64,000 nucleotides of DNA from Ramlibacter agri. GTDB lineage: Bacteria > Pseudomonadota > Gammaproteobacteria > Burkholderiales > Burkholderiaceae_C. The DNA lies in assembly GCF_012927085.1 (NCBI RefSeq), contig NZ_JABBFX010000003.1, positions 558,001 to 622,000 of the forward strand, written 5' to 3'. The translations under genes and the position numbers were made by a program. Within the stretch, counting starts at the first letter, position 1. Each line of letters begins with the position of its first letter. The notes beneath the pieces were generated by a model. That model was not told the origin of the DNA. It saw only the letters and a program-made list of their open reading frames with translations, and ran no database searches. This document shows positions 1 through 8,352 of the stretch, in pieces.

Positions 1-2108
1 ACGCCTTCCACCGTCACGAAGCTGGGGCAGAAGCCCTGGATGCAGGACTCGTCGGCGTTGCAGGACGACTGGTCCACGCGCCGCTTCAAGCCGAAGTCCG
101 TGGACTGCGGCAGAAGCGAAGTGCAGTTGGACTGCTCACCGCAATCGCCGCAGCCTTCGCAGACGCGCTCGTTGATCACCACGCGCCGCTTGGCCGCCGG
201 GAACTCGCCCTTCTTGCGGCGGCGGCGCTTCTCCGCCGCGCAGACCTGGTCGTACAGCAGCACCGACACGCCCTGGTGTTCGCGCAGTTCCCGCTGCACC
301 GCATCCATGTCCTTGCGTGGGTGGATCGTGAACTGCAGGCCGGGGCGGCCCATGGGCAAGGCGCTCGTGTCTTTCCAGCGCGAGACGTCTTCCGCCACCA
401 GCGCGATGCGCTGCACGCCTTCGGCGGCGAGCTGGTGCGCGATGCGCGGCAGGCTGATCGGCCCATCCACCGGCTGGCCGCCGGTCATGGCGACCGCATC
501 GTTGTAGAGGACTTTGTAAGTGATGTTGACGCCGGCCGCCACCGCCGCGCGGATCGCCATCGAACCCGAGTGGTAGTAGGTGCCGTCGCCGAGGTTGGCG
601 AACACATGCTCGCGCTTGGAAAACCAGGCCTGCCCCAGCCAGGGCGCGCCTTCGCCGCCCATGTGCGTGGTGGTCTTGTTGTGCTCCGGGTAGATGGCCG
701 TGGCCATCACGTGGCAGCCGATGCCCGCCAGCGCCAGGCTGCCCTCGGGCACCTTGGTGGAGGTGTTGTGCGGGCAGCCGGAGCAGTACCAGGCCGGCCG
801 CGGCGGCGTGCCCACGGCCTTGCGCAGCACTTCGTCTTTCTCGTCCAGCAGGCGCAGCCGCTCGCGGATCTGTTCGCTTTCGTGGAAGCGCGCCAGCCGC
901 GCCGCGATGACGCGGGCCACCTGCGCCACCGAGAAGTCCGCGGTGGCGGGCAGCAACCAGTTGCCGCGCGGGTGGCAACCCCATTCGCCGGTCTCGTCGA
1001 ACTTGCCGATCACGCGCGGCCGCACGTCTTCGCGCCAGTTGTACAGGTGTTCCTTCAGCTGGTATTCGACGATCTGGCGCTTCTCCTCGATGACGAGGAT
1101 CTCCTCCAGGCCGTCGGCGAACTCGCGCACCGAGTCCGGCTCCAGCGGCCAGGGCATGGCCACCTTGAACAGGCGGATGCCGATGCGGCCGGCCGCCTCT
1201 TCATCCAGGCCCAGGCCTTCCAGCGCTTCCAGCACGTCGCGGTAGGACTTGCCCGAGGCGACGATGCCCAGCTTGGGCTGCGCGGAATCGATCGTGATGC
1301 GGTTCAGGCGGTTGGCGCGCGCATAGGCGATGGCTGCATAGATCTTGTGGTCCTGCATCAGCGCTTCCTGCTTGCGCGCCTGCACGCCCAGCGTGTCGGT
1401 GGACAGGCGCGCATGGAAGCCGCCGCCGGGAACGGCCACGTCTTCCGGAAGCTTGATCTCGATGTCCGGGTCCGCGGGAATGGAGGACGAGGATTCCACG
1501 GTGTCGGCCAGCGCCTTGAAGCCCACGGGCAGCCCGGCGAAGCGCGACATCGCGAAGCCGTGCAGGCCCAGCTCCAGGTATTCGTCCACGCTCTGCGGAT
1601 AGAGCATCGGGATCATCGACGCCGCGAAGATATGGTCGCTCTGGTTCGGTAAGGTGGACGAATACGCGCCGTGGTCGTCGCCCGCCACCAGCAACACGCC
1701 GCCGCGCGGCGCGGTGCCCGCGTGGGCCATGTGCTTGAAGACGTCGCCGCAGCGGTCGACGCCGGGGCCCTTGCCGTACCACATGGCGAACACGCCGTCG
1801 TAGTCGCTGCCACCGGTGAGGTGGACCTGCTGCGTGCCCCACACCGCGGTGGCAGCCAGTTCCTCGTTGACGCCGGGAAGGAACTTGACCTCATGTTCCT
1901 TCAGCAGCTTCTCGGCCTTCCAGAAGGCCTCATCCAGGCCGCCCAGCGGCGAGCCGCGGTAGCCGGAGACGAAGCCCGCGGTGCGCAGGCCCTGGGACGC
2001 GTCGCGGCGCTGTTGCACGAGCATGAGGCGCACGAGCGCCTGGATGCCGCTGAGGTAGATCCGCCCGGACGTGGCGGTGTATTTGTCGTCCAGAGAGACA
2101 TCGAGCAT
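1..2108 (-). CDS. indolepyruvate ferredoxin oxidoreductase, fused alpha/beta type (3' part beyond window)
   Basis: This enzyme oxidatively decarboxylates aryl-2-oxo acids such as indolepyruvate to aryl-CoA with ferredoxin, a step in aromatic amino acid breakdown. About 702 residues are visible; fused family members run to roughly 1,150-1,200, so the C-terminal third lies off the left edge. The N-terminus (MLDVSLDDKYTATSGRIYLSG) is typical. A thiamine-diphosphate region lies near residues 505-540 (GDGTYYHSGS, then YNDAVAMTGGQ). A ferredoxin-like segment follows near residue 650, with CEGCGDCGEQSNC and then CNADESC. The ATG at 2108 fits the family start. The gene lies 122 bases downstream of, and on the same strand as, the acetolactate-synthase-like gene, so the two probably form one operon facing away from the Lrp gene. 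Family assignment is firm; the in vivo substrate is not shown. Confidence 0.93.
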   Translation of the reverse strand, partial: MLDVSLDDKYTATSGRIYLSGIQALVRLMLVQQRRDASQGLRTAGFVSGYRGSPLGGLDEAFWKAEKLLKEHEVKFLPGVNEELAATAVWGTQQVHLTGGSDYDGVFAMWYGKGPGVDRCGDVFKHMAHAGTAPRGGVLLVAGDDHGAYSSTLPNQSDHIFAASMIPMLYPQSVDEYLELGLHGFAMSRFAGLPVGFKALADTVESSSSIPADPDIEIKLPEDVAVPGGGFHARLSTDTLGVQARKQEALMQDHKIYAAIAYARANRLNRITIDSAQPKLGIVASGKSYRDVLEALEGLGLDEEAAGRIGIRLFKVAMPWPLEPDSVREFADGLEEILVIEEKRQIVEYQLKEHLYNWREDVRPRVIGKFDETGEWGCHPRGNWLLPATADFSVAQVARVIAARLARFHESEQIRERLRLLDEKDEVLRKAVGTPPRPAWYCSGCPHNTSTKVPEGSLALAGIGCHVMATAIYPEHNKTTTHMGGEGAPWLGQAWFSKREHVFANLGDGTYYHSGSMAIRAAVAAGVNITYKVLYNDAVAMTGGQPVDGPISLPRIAHQLAAEGVQRIALVAEDVSRWKDTSALPMGRPGLQFTIHPRKDMDAVQRELREHQGVSVLLYDQVCAAEKRRRRKKGEFPAAKRRVVINERVCEGCGDCGEQSNCTSLLPQSTDFGLKRRVDQSSCNADESCIQGFCPSFVTVEG

Positions 2109-2230
2109 GGGCGATTCCGGTGGGAGCCGTCGGGGAACGCGGCCTGCCCGGGGTGCTGGGCGGGCCGCGCTTGCGCGCACGCCCGGATAGGGCGCGCGTC
2201 GCGAGGGAAAGGCGCGATTGGAAGGCGGGT

Positions 2231-4009
2231 TCAGGCGGAGGCGGGCACCTCGCCTTCATCCCGGTACCACTCGGTGTCGGACAGCATCAGCTCGTGGTGG
2301 CCGCGTCCGGCGGGGATCATCGGGTAGCAGTTTTCCAGCTGCACCACGTGCACGTCCAGGAAGAACGGGCCGGGGTAGGCCAGGCAGGCGTCGAGCGCCG
2401 CGCCCAGTTCAGCGGGGTCGGTGACGCGCGCCGCGCCCCAGCCGAAGGCCTTGGCCAGCGCGACGAAGTCGGGCAGCGCGGCGTTCCAGCTGTGGCTGAT
2501 GCGGTTGCCGTGGTTCAACTGCTGCCACTGGCGCACCATGCCCATGTAGCTGTTGTTCGAGAGAACCAGCTTCACCGGCGTCTGGTGCTGTGTCGCGGTG
2601 GACAGCTCCTGGATGTTCATCAGCACCGAGGCGTCGCCGCTCACGCACACCACGGTCTTGTCCGGGTGCGCAACCTGCGCGCCGATGGCGGCGGGCAGGC
2701 CGTAGCCCATGGTGCCGGCGCCGCCGGAGGTGAGCCAGCGGCGCGGCTGCTCGAAGCGCAGGTACTGCGCGGACCACATCTGGTGCTGGCCGACGTCGGT
2801 GGCGACGATGGCGTCGCGGCCTTCCAGGCGCTGCTGCAGCTGCGACAGCAGGCGCTGCGGCAGGATCTGCGTTGCATGGGGCTCGAAGTCCAGGCAGCGG
2901 CTGGCGCGCCAGTGCGTGATGCGCTTCCACCAGGCGTCCAGGCGCGAAGCCTCCGGCTGCGCGGGCAGCGCTTCGAGCAGCTTGCGCAGCACGGCGCCGC
3001 AATCGCCCACCAATGCGGCGTCGACCTGGATCACCTTGTTGATGTTTTCCGGCGCGATGTCGATGTGGATCTTGCGGGCGCCGGGCGCGAACTCCGACAG
3101 CTTGCCGGTGATGCGGTCGTCGAAGCGGGCGCCGACGCAGACGATCAGGTCCGCGTGGTGCATCGCCAGGTTCGCCTCCACGGTGCCGTGCATGCCCAGC
3201 ATGCCCAGGAAGTGCGGGTCGGAGGCGGGCAGGGCGCCCAGGCCCATCAGGGTCAGCGTGGTCGGCAGGTTCCAGGCGCGGGCGAGCGCAGTGAAGGCGG
3301 CGCAAGCGTCGGGGCCCGAGTTGACCAGGCCACCGCCGCCGTAAAGCACAGGGCGGCGCGCGGTGCCCAGGAGGTCGGCGGCGCGCTGGAGGTCGTCCAG
3401 CGACAGCGTCGTCACCGCGGCGGCGGGCGCTTTTGGCGCCGGCGCCGGCGGCACGACCGCGACCCGTTCCAGTTGCACGTCCTTGGGCACGTCGATCAGC
3501 ACCGGGCCGGGGCGGCCCGTGGCTGCGATGTGCAGCGCCTTGCGCACGGCCTCTTCGACTTCGGCCGCCGAACGCACCTGGTGGTTCCACTTGGTCACCG
3601 GCCGCGACATGCCGAGGGCGTCGCATTCCTGGAAAGCCTGGGTGCCGATCACGCCGGTGGCCACCTGGCCGCTGATGCAGACGACCGGGATGGAATCGCT
3701 GATGGCGTCCAGCAAGCCGGTCATGGTGTTGCTGACGCCGGGACCGGAGGTCACCAGCACCACGCCGACGCGGCCGGTGGTGCGCGCATAGCCTTCGGCC
3801 GCATGCACGGCGGCCTGCTCGTGCCGCACCAGGATATGCCGCAGCTGCGGGCGGGCATGCAGCGCGTCGTACAGGGGCAGGGCGGCGCCGCCCGGGTAGC
3901 CGAAGATCGTGTCGATGCCACAGGCCAGCAGGGTGTCCAGCAGGATTTCGGCGCCGTTGGCTTCGAGCACGGCGGACGGGGCGGTGGTGGCGAGGGTCTC
4001 CATGGGCAT
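2231..4009 (-). CDS. acetolactate synthase large subunit-like, thiamine diphosphate enzyme
   Basis: The protein has about 592 residues and matches the acetohydroxyacid synthase catalytic-subunit fold: an N-terminal domain with the catalytic glutamate (VRHEQAAVHAAEGYA, near residue 60), a GTQAFQECDALG segment, and a C-terminal thiamine-binding domain (GDASVLMN...NNSYMG, near residue 455). The usual GDG triplet reads GDA here, a conservative oddity. No regulatory small subunit (ilvN) is next to it. The neighbours are instead an aryl-pyruvate ferredoxin oxidoreductase on the same strand and a divergent Lrp regulator. It may therefore be a catabolic paralogue rather than the main branched-chain biosynthetic enzyme (inference). 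ATGs at 4009 and 4003 are both possible. An upstream in-frame ATG at 4102 would put 31 non-conserved residues across the divergent promoter, so I reject it. Confidence 0.85.
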   Translation of the reverse strand: MPMETLATTAPSAVLEANGAEILLDTLLACGIDTIFGYPGGAALPLYDALHARPQLRHILVRHEQAAVHAAEGYARTTGRVGVVLVTSGPGVSNTMTGLLDAISDSIPVVCISGQVATGVIGTQAFQECDALGMSRPVTKWNHQVRSAAEVEEAVRKALHIAATGRPGPVLIDVPKDVQLERVAVVPPAPAPKAPAAAVTTLSLDDLQRAADLLGTARRPVLYGGGGLVNSGPDACAAFTALARAWNLPTTLTLMGLGALPASDPHFLGMLGMHGTVEANLAMHHADLIVCVGARFDDRITGKLSEFAPGARKIHIDIAPENINKVIQVDAALVGDCGAVLRKLLEALPAQPEASRLDAWWKRITHWRASRCLDFEPHATQILPQRLLSQLQQRLEGRDAIVATDVGQHQMWSAQYLRFEQPRRWLTSGGAGTMGYGLPAAIGAQVAHPDKTVVCVSGDASVLMNIQELSTATQHQTPVKLVLSNNSYMGMVRQWQQLNHGNRISHSWNAALPDFVALAKAFGWGAARVTDPAELGAALDACLAYPGPFFLDVHVVQLENCYPMIPAGRGHHELMLSDTEWYRDEGEVPASA

Positions 4010-4070
4010 CCATTCTTCGCGGCTTGCCGCCGAAAAGGCGTCTGATTTCGGGGCCTGCCCTGGACAAGGT

Positions 4071-4085
4071 CCGAAGAGTTTTCGG
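4071..4085. promoter_or_regulatory. inverted repeat in the Lrp/acetolactate-synthase divergent promoter
   Basis: CCGAA-gagtt-TTCGG is a perfect 5-bp inverted repeat in the 107 bases between the two divergent starts (4009 and 4117). Lrp/AsnC proteins often bind between their own gene and a divergent target, so this is a candidate operator. A repeat this short can also arise by chance. Confidence 0.3.
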
Positions 4086-4116
4086 AGAATGGCGGAATCC
4101 ACCGTTGAATTACCGC

Positions 4117-4623
4117 ATGAAGCGCAACAAGCCCCTCCTGGACACGCCCGAAGAAACCCCGTCGGTCAGCTTCGACAAGTTCGACCTCGCCATCCTGCGC
4201 GAGCTGCTGGCGGACTCGCGCCGCACCCTGCAGGAGATCAGTGCCGCCGTAAAACTTTCGCCCACCACCTGCTGGGGGCGCATCAAGCGGCTGGAAAGCG
4301 AAGGCGTCATCAAGCAGTACACGGTGCTCGTGGACCGCGGCCGGCTGGGCTACAAGGACACGGTGCTGGTGCAGGTCACGCTGGAAAGCCACACCGACGA
4401 AACGCTGTACCAGTTCGGCCGCACGCTGGCGGCCATTCCCGAGGTGATGGAGGCCTACCTGGTCTCGGGCGATTACGACTATCTCATTCGCATCGCGGTG
4501 AAGGACACGCGCGACTACGAAAGGCTGCTGCGAGAAAAGTTGTACAAGATCCCCGGCATCCGCCACAGCAAGTCCAGCTTCGTGCTGCGGGTGTTGAAGG
4601 ACACGCTCGCGCCGCCGGTGTAA
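4117..4623 (+). CDS. Lrp/AsnC family transcriptional regulator
   Basis: This 168-residue protein has an N-terminal helix-turn-helix (FDLAILRELLADSRRTLQEI, then LSPTTCWGRIKRLESEGVI) and a C-terminal RAM ligand-binding domain (VPEVMEAYLVSGDYDYLIRI-like). Lrp/AsnC proteins are octameric or dimeric amino-acid-responsive regulators. It is divergent from the acetolactate-synthase-like and indolepyruvate oxidoreductase genes, which suggests it controls their expression in response to an amino acid (inference from arrangement). I chose the ATG at 4117. An in-frame ATG at 4024 would add 31 basic, unconserved residues and overlap the promoter region. No clear Shine-Dalgarno sequence precedes 4117. Confidence 0.88.
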   Translation: MKRNKPLLDTPEETPSVSFDKFDLAILRELLADSRRTLQEISAAVKLSPTTCWGRIKRLESEGVIKQYTVLVDRGRLGYKDTVLVQVTLESHTDETLYQFGRTLAAIPEVMEAYLVSGDYDYLIRIAVKDTRDYERLLREKLYKIPGIRHSKSSFVLRVLKDTLAPPV

Positions 4624-4629
4624 AACATC

Positions 4630-4663
4630 CCGTCACAAGCATGTCATGACGTGCTGCGACAGT
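4630..4663 (+). promoter_or_regulatory. Pho-box-like repeats upstream of phoU
   Basis: CCGTCAC (4630-4636) and ATGTCAT (4641-4647) are exactly 11 bases apart, the phasing of PhoB-binding direct repeats (consensus CTGTCAT). Ten bases after the second unit lies GACAGT (4658-4663), a plausible -10 element; Pho promoters usually place the -10 about 10 bases after the box. The phoU start is 32 bases further on. The repeats and spacing are visible; PhoB binding is inferred. Confidence 0.65.
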
Positions 4664-4694
4664 GGCCTGGCAGTAAGCAGTAAGCGCCCCCATC

Positions 4695-5471
4695 ATGGCG
4701 GACCAACACATCGCCAGCCGATTCGATCGCAACATCAACGTCCTCGTCCTGCGCGTCATGGCGCTGGGCGGCCTCGTCGAAAAGCAGGCGCGCGACGCCA
4801 CCCGCGCGCTGATGGCGGTCGATGTGCCCGGCGCGCAGGAGGTGCTGGCCACGGAGTGGCTGGTCGACCGCCTGGAGGTGGAGATCGACCGCGACCTGTC
4901 CTCCGCCTGCGGACGCCGCCAGCCGAAGGCCTCCGAGCTGCGCCTGCTCACCGCCATGGCCCGGGCCACCAGCCACCTCGAACGCGCCGGCGACGAGGCC
5001 GAGCGCATCGCCCGCGCCGTGCAGTCCATCGCCCGCCACCCGACGGAGCTGGCCAACCTGCTGCCCGCCGACCTGGAAACCGCCGCGACCCTGGCCGCTT
5101 CGCAACTGCGCCGCGCGCTGGACGCGCTGGTGCGGCTGGACACGGCCGACGCGCTGGCCGTGATCGCGGACGACCGCATGCTCGACCGCGAGTTCGCCCG
5201 CTGCCTGGCGACGCTCGCGACGCGCATGGCCCTCCGGCCCCGGTCGGTGGCGCCCGGGGTGGACCTGGTGATGGCGGCCAAGGCCATCGAGCGCATCGGC
5301 CACCACGCCCGGAACATCGCCGAGTGCATCATCTACATCGTCCAGGGCGCCGAGATGCGCCACGGGACTGTCACGGAACCGACATGTCGGGCGGATAAGC
5401 TGGGAGCAGACGCCACAGTCCGCCATGAACGCCATCAAGACCGCACGCCAGTTCATCGAGAGCCAACCTGA
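4695..5471 (+). CDS. phoU: PhoU family phosphate signalling protein
   Basis: PhoU links phosphate transport to the PhoR/PhoB two-component system and lowers Pho regulon output when phosphate is plentiful. The 258-residue protein has the two-repeat PhoU helical layout: FDRNINVLVLRVMALGGLVEKQ...ATRAL near the start, and KAIERIGHHARNIAECIIYIVQG near residues 195-220, the conserved metal-binding/helix region. Typical PhoU proteins end soon after that motif. This one carries about 35 extra polar residues (after GAEMRHGTV), and its 3' end overlaps the next gene by 47 bases. It sits among phosphate genes and follows Pho-box-like repeats. No pstSCAB or phoBR genes are in the window, so here PhoU pairs by position with the Pit-type transporter at 6.7 kb. 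Confidence 0.88.
   Translation: MADQHIASRFDRNINVLVLRVMALGGLVEKQARDATRALMAVDVPGAQEVLATEWLVDRLEVEIDRDLSSACGRRQPKASELRLLTAMARATSHLERAGDEAERIARAVQSIARHPTELANLLPADLETAATLAASQLRRALDALVRLDTADALAVIADDRMLDREFARCLATLATRMALRPRSVAPGVDLVMAAKAIERIGHHARNIAECIIYIVQGAEMRHGTVTEPTCRADKLGADATVRHERHQDRTPVHREPT
5368..5401 (+). promoter_or_regulatory. Pho-box-like repeats inside the phoU 3' end, upstream of the small gene at 5425
   Basis: CTGTCAC (5368-5374) and CCGACAT (5379-5385) are 11 bases apart, followed after exactly 10 bases by TAAGCT (5396-5401), a reasonable -10 element. The start of the next gene is 23 bases downstream. The second unit matches the Pho consensus at only 5 of 7 positions. The site lies within the extra C-terminal codons of phoU. 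Confidence 0.5.
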
Positions 5472-5694
5472 GCACGCCGACGCCGCGGCGCTGTCCGCGC
5501 TGGTGCTGGCGCTGGAAACCGAGGTGGAGTTCCCGCTGCGCCGCCTGTACGACCTGCAGCTGGAGAACTTCGAGCTCGCGCTCGAGATCCTGAGCGAATG
5601 GCGCCTGGACCGCTACTACAAGGGCAAGGCCAAGCTGTTCTCCGTCTCCATGCAGCTGCAGGAACAGCAGGGCGAGGGCGCGCCGCAAGCCTAG
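5425..5694 (+). CDS. small conserved-looking protein of unknown function in the phosphate block
   Basis: The 89-residue product has no signal peptide or membrane segment. It is predicted mostly helical, with an acidic, leucine-rich middle (VEFPLRRLYDLQLENFELAL) and a short basic patch (RYYKGKAK). It overlaps the end of phoU by 47 bases and has its own Pho-box-like repeats just upstream, which is the best clue to its role: a phosphate-responsive helper of unknown activity. Codon bias matches its neighbours. I do not recognise a named family. Confidence 0.7.
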   Translation: MNAIKTARQFIESQPEHADAAALSALVLALETEVEFPLRRLYDLQLENFELALEILSEWRLDRYYKGKAKLFSVSMQLQEQQGEGAPQA

Positions 5695-5716
5695 CGCGCC
5701 TGCGCACAATGGGGGC

Positions 5717-6637
5717 ATGATGTGCTCCCTGCCCGGATGGCTTGCTGCCGCACTGCTTTGCGCGGGCTTCAGTTCGCCCTCTGTCGCCGCTTCCGCCTGT
5801 GCGGCCACCGCGCGCCACGCCCCCACCGATCCGCGCCTGCAAGCCGCCGTCGCCGAAGCGCGCCGCCAGCACCAGCTGTTCGGCGGCCAGGCGATAGCGC
5901 GCGATGGCGGCATGTACCGCGTCGGCCACTACGAGGCCGAGTGGGACCGGGCTCCCGGCGAATCCATGGCCACCTGGCAGCGGGTGGCGGCGTTCTGGCA
6001 ATCGCTGTCCGACGCCGACCCGCCGGACCTCATCACCAGTGCCGGGCTGGTGGCGCGTTCGGAAGCGCTGCGCGCCGTCCCCGAAGCAAGCGTCGCCATC
6101 CGCGAATCCCTGCTGCGCGCCGCCATCGTCGACACGCCCTGGTCCGCCGCGTTCATCAGCCATGTGATGAAGACGGCGGGCTTCGCGCGCACCGAGTTCG
6201 CGTTCTCGGACAGCCATGCCGACTACGTGCAGGCGGCTTTCGCGGCCGGGGCTGAAGAAGCAGCGGGCCGTCCTGCCAGCTACGCCTTCCGCGCCTGCGA
6301 TGTCACCACCACGACGCCACGCGCGGGCGACCTGCTTTGCGCGACGCGCGCCAACACGGCGGACGTCAAGCGCTTCGACGCCCTGGCCGCCGCGCTGGCA
6401 GCGCGTGCGCCGGGCCAGCCCTTCCCGATGCACTGCGACCTGGTCGTCCGCTCCGACGCAGGCGGCGACGCCAAGGTCGAGACGATCGGCGGCAACGTGA
6501 TCCAGTCCGTGACCTTGTCGCGGATGACCTTGAACGCGAACAAGGTGCTGGGCGCGGCCTACTTCACGCGCCCGGGGCCGCAACGCGAACACCTCGGCCG
6601 CCGGCCCTGGGTGGTGGTGCTGCAAGCGCGGCAGTAA
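5717..6637 (+). CDS. exported DUF2272 family protein
   Basis: The product has 306 residues, starting with a likely Sec signal peptide (about residues 1-25, hydrophobic LAAALLCAGF). The mature part has the DUF2272 pattern: TPWSAAFISHVMKTAGF near residue 140, then SDSHADYV, and a C-terminal VETIGGNVIQSVTLSRMTLN block. The W-S-A-A-F-I-S-H arrangement recalls NlpC/P60-like hydrolases, but no catalytic cysteine is evident, so activity is unproven. It starts 22 bases after the small phosphate-block gene, and the Pho-box-like repeats for the transporter follow directly after its stop codon. It could be a cell-wall or periplasmic hydrolase. Confidence 0.75.
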   Translation: MMCSLPGWLAAALLCAGFSSPSVAASACAATARHAPTDPRLQAAVAEARRQHQLFGGQAIARDGGMYRVGHYEAEWDRAPGESMATWQRVAAFWQSLSDADPPDLITSAGLVARSEALRAVPEASVAIRESLLRAAIVDTPWSAAFISHVMKTAGFARTEFAFSDSHADYVQAAFAAGAEEAAGRPASYAFRACDVTTTTPRAGDLLCATRANTADVKRFDALAAALAARAPGQPFPMHCDLVVRSDAGGDAKVETIGGNVIQSVTLSRMTLNANKVLGAAYFTRPGPQREHLGRRPWVVVLQARQ

Positions 6638-6644
6638 CGGCGCG

Positions 6645-6673
6645 TCGTCATCGGACTGTCACGGACCCGTCAT
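6645..6673 (+). promoter_or_regulatory. three-unit Pho-box-like repeat upstream of the Pit phosphate transporter
   Basis: TCGTCAT (6645-6651), CTGTCAC (6656-6662) and CCGTCAT (6667-6673) are three 7-base units in perfect 11-base phase; each keeps GTCA followed by T or C. This is the clearest PhoB-type site in the window. It begins 8 bases after the preceding stop codon and ends 39 bases before the transporter ATG. Confidence 0.75.
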
Positions 6674-6712
6674 AGGGTGGCTGGAAATCCCAGCACCCCG
6701 GAGGGCAGGCCC

Positions 6713-8323
6713 ATGAACACCAGTACCGTCGCTGCGCTGCCGCAGCGCGCCGGCTCCGCGCCGCACCTGGACGGCAAGACCAGCGTGGTGACGATCGTCG
6801 CCTTCCTGTTCCTGCTGGCCATCGGCCTGTTCTACACGGCGTACAGCCTGTTCGGCGACGTCAGCGAGGCGCCGCCGGCGAGCAGCACCTGGCTGCCCTA
6901 CATCCTGCTCGGCGTGGCCTTGCTGATCGCCCTGGGCTTCGAGTTCGTCAATGGCTTCCACGACACCGCCAACGCGGTCGCCACCGTCATCTACACCCAC
7001 TCGCTGGCGCCGAATTTCGCCGTGGTGTGGTCCGGCTTCTTCAACTTCCTGGGCGTGATGGTCTCCAGCGGCGCGGTGGCCTTCGGCATCATCTCGCTGC
7101 TGCCGGTGGAGCTGATCCTGCAGGTCGGCTCCAGCGCCGGCTTCGCGATGGTGTTCGCGCTGCTGATCGCGGCGATCCTGTGGAACCTGGGCACCTGGTG
7201 GCTGGGCCTGCCGGCTTCGTCGTCGCACACGCTGATCGGCTCGATCATCGGCGTGGGCATCGCCAATGCGCTCATGCACGGACGGGACGGCACCAGCGGC
7301 GTCGACTGGTCGCAGGCCCTCAAGGTCGGCTATTCGCTGCTGCTGTCGCCCGTGGTGGGCTTCGCCTGCGCGGCGCTGCTGTTCCTGGCGCTCAAGGCGC
7401 TGGTGAAGAACAAGGAGCTCTACGAAGCACCCAAGGGCAACGCGCCACCGCCGTTGTGGATCCGCGCGCTGCTGATCCTGACCTGCACCGGCGTGTCCTT
7501 CGCGCATGGCTCCAACGACGGCCAGAAGGGCATGGGCCTGATCATGCTGATCCTGGTCGGCACCGTGCCGACGGCTTACGCGCTGAACCGGGCGATGCCG
7601 GTCGACGAGATGATTCCCTTCGCCGCGATGGCGCAGGCCACGCAGCAGTCGCTGCGCAAGGACGCGCTGGTGGCGGCGCCGGCCGACCCGCGCGCCGCCC
7701 TGTCCGAGTACGTGCGCACCCGGCAGCTGCAGCCGCAGGTGGTGCCGGCGCTGGCCGTCGTGGTGGGGAACATCGGCGAGCAGATCCGGCAATACGGCGC
7801 GCTGAACAAGCTGCCGACCGAAGCGGTTGCCAACGTGCGCAACGACATGTACATCGCCTCGGAGGCGATCCGCTTCCTGGAAAAGGAGCCCGCCGCCGGC
7901 CTGTCGGCGGAGTCGAAATCCAACCTCAAGGCCTTCCGCCGGCTGATGGACGACGCGACCAAGTTCATCCCCCTCTGGGTCAAGGTCGCTGTGGCCATTG
8001 CGCTGGGCTTGGGGACCATGGTGGGCTGGAGGCGCATCGTCGTCACCGTCGGCGAGCGGATCGGCAAGACGCACCTCACCTATGGCCAGGGCGCGTCGGC
8101 GGAGCTGGTGGCGATGCTGACGATCGGTGCCGCCGACGTCTACGGCCTGCCGGTCTCGACGACGCACGTGCTCTCGTCTGGCGTCGCCGGGACGATGGCT
8201 GCGAACAAGTCGGGCCTGCAGATGGCGACGGTCCGCAACCTGCTGATGGCCTGGGTGCTGACCCTGCCGGCGGCTATCCTGCTGTCGGGCGCACTCTACT
8301 GGCTGTTCCGGCAGCTGTTCTGA
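6713..8323 (+). CDS. inorganic phosphate transporter, PiT family
   Basis: This is a 536-residue inner-membrane transporter that moves phosphate (usually as a metal-phosphate complex) with protons or other cations. The two signature repeats are present: FVNGFHDTANAVATVIYTHS near residue 80 and FAHGSNDGQKGMGLIM near residue 262. There are about ten hydrophobic segments and a large soluble central loop (roughly residues 300-420), as in bacterial Pit proteins. The ATG at 6713 follows GGAGGGCAGGCCC, a fair Shine-Dalgarno sequence; an ATG at 6677 lies inside the promoter region and was rejected. The phased GTCAT repeats just upstream suggest induction under phosphate limitation. That is unusual, because Pit systems are often constitutive. 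Confidence 0.95.
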   Translation: MNTSTVAALPQRAGSAPHLDGKTSVVTIVAFLFLLAIGLFYTAYSLFGDVSEAPPASSTWLPYILLGVALLIALGFEFVNGFHDTANAVATVIYTHSLAPNFAVVWSGFFNFLGVMVSSGAVAFGIISLLPVELILQVGSSAGFAMVFALLIAAILWNLGTWWLGLPASSSHTLIGSIIGVGIANALMHGRDGTSGVDWSQALKVGYSLLLSPVVGFACAALLFLALKALVKNKELYEAPKGNAPPPLWIRALLILTCTGVSFAHGSNDGQKGMGLIMLILVGTVPTAYALNRAMPVDEMIPFAAMAQATQQSLRKDALVAAPADPRAALSEYVRTRQLQPQVVPALAVVVGNIGEQIRQYGALNKLPTEAVANVRNDMYIASEAIRFLEKEPAAGLSAESKSNLKAFRRLMDDATKFIPLWVKVAVAIALGLGTMVGWRRIVVTVGERIGKTHLTYGQGASAELVAMLTIGAADVYGLPVSTTHVLSSGVAGTMAANKSGLQMATVRNLLMAWVLTLPAAILLSGALYWLFRQLF

Positions 8324-8352
8324 GCCGCGGGCGGCCGCGCCACAATGGCGGC

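Noticed and set aside
2120..4045. A 641-codon plus-strand frame opposite the acetolactate-synthase-like gene
   Set aside because: It is low-complexity in His, Gly and Arg and antisense to a gene with clear ThDP-enzyme motifs.
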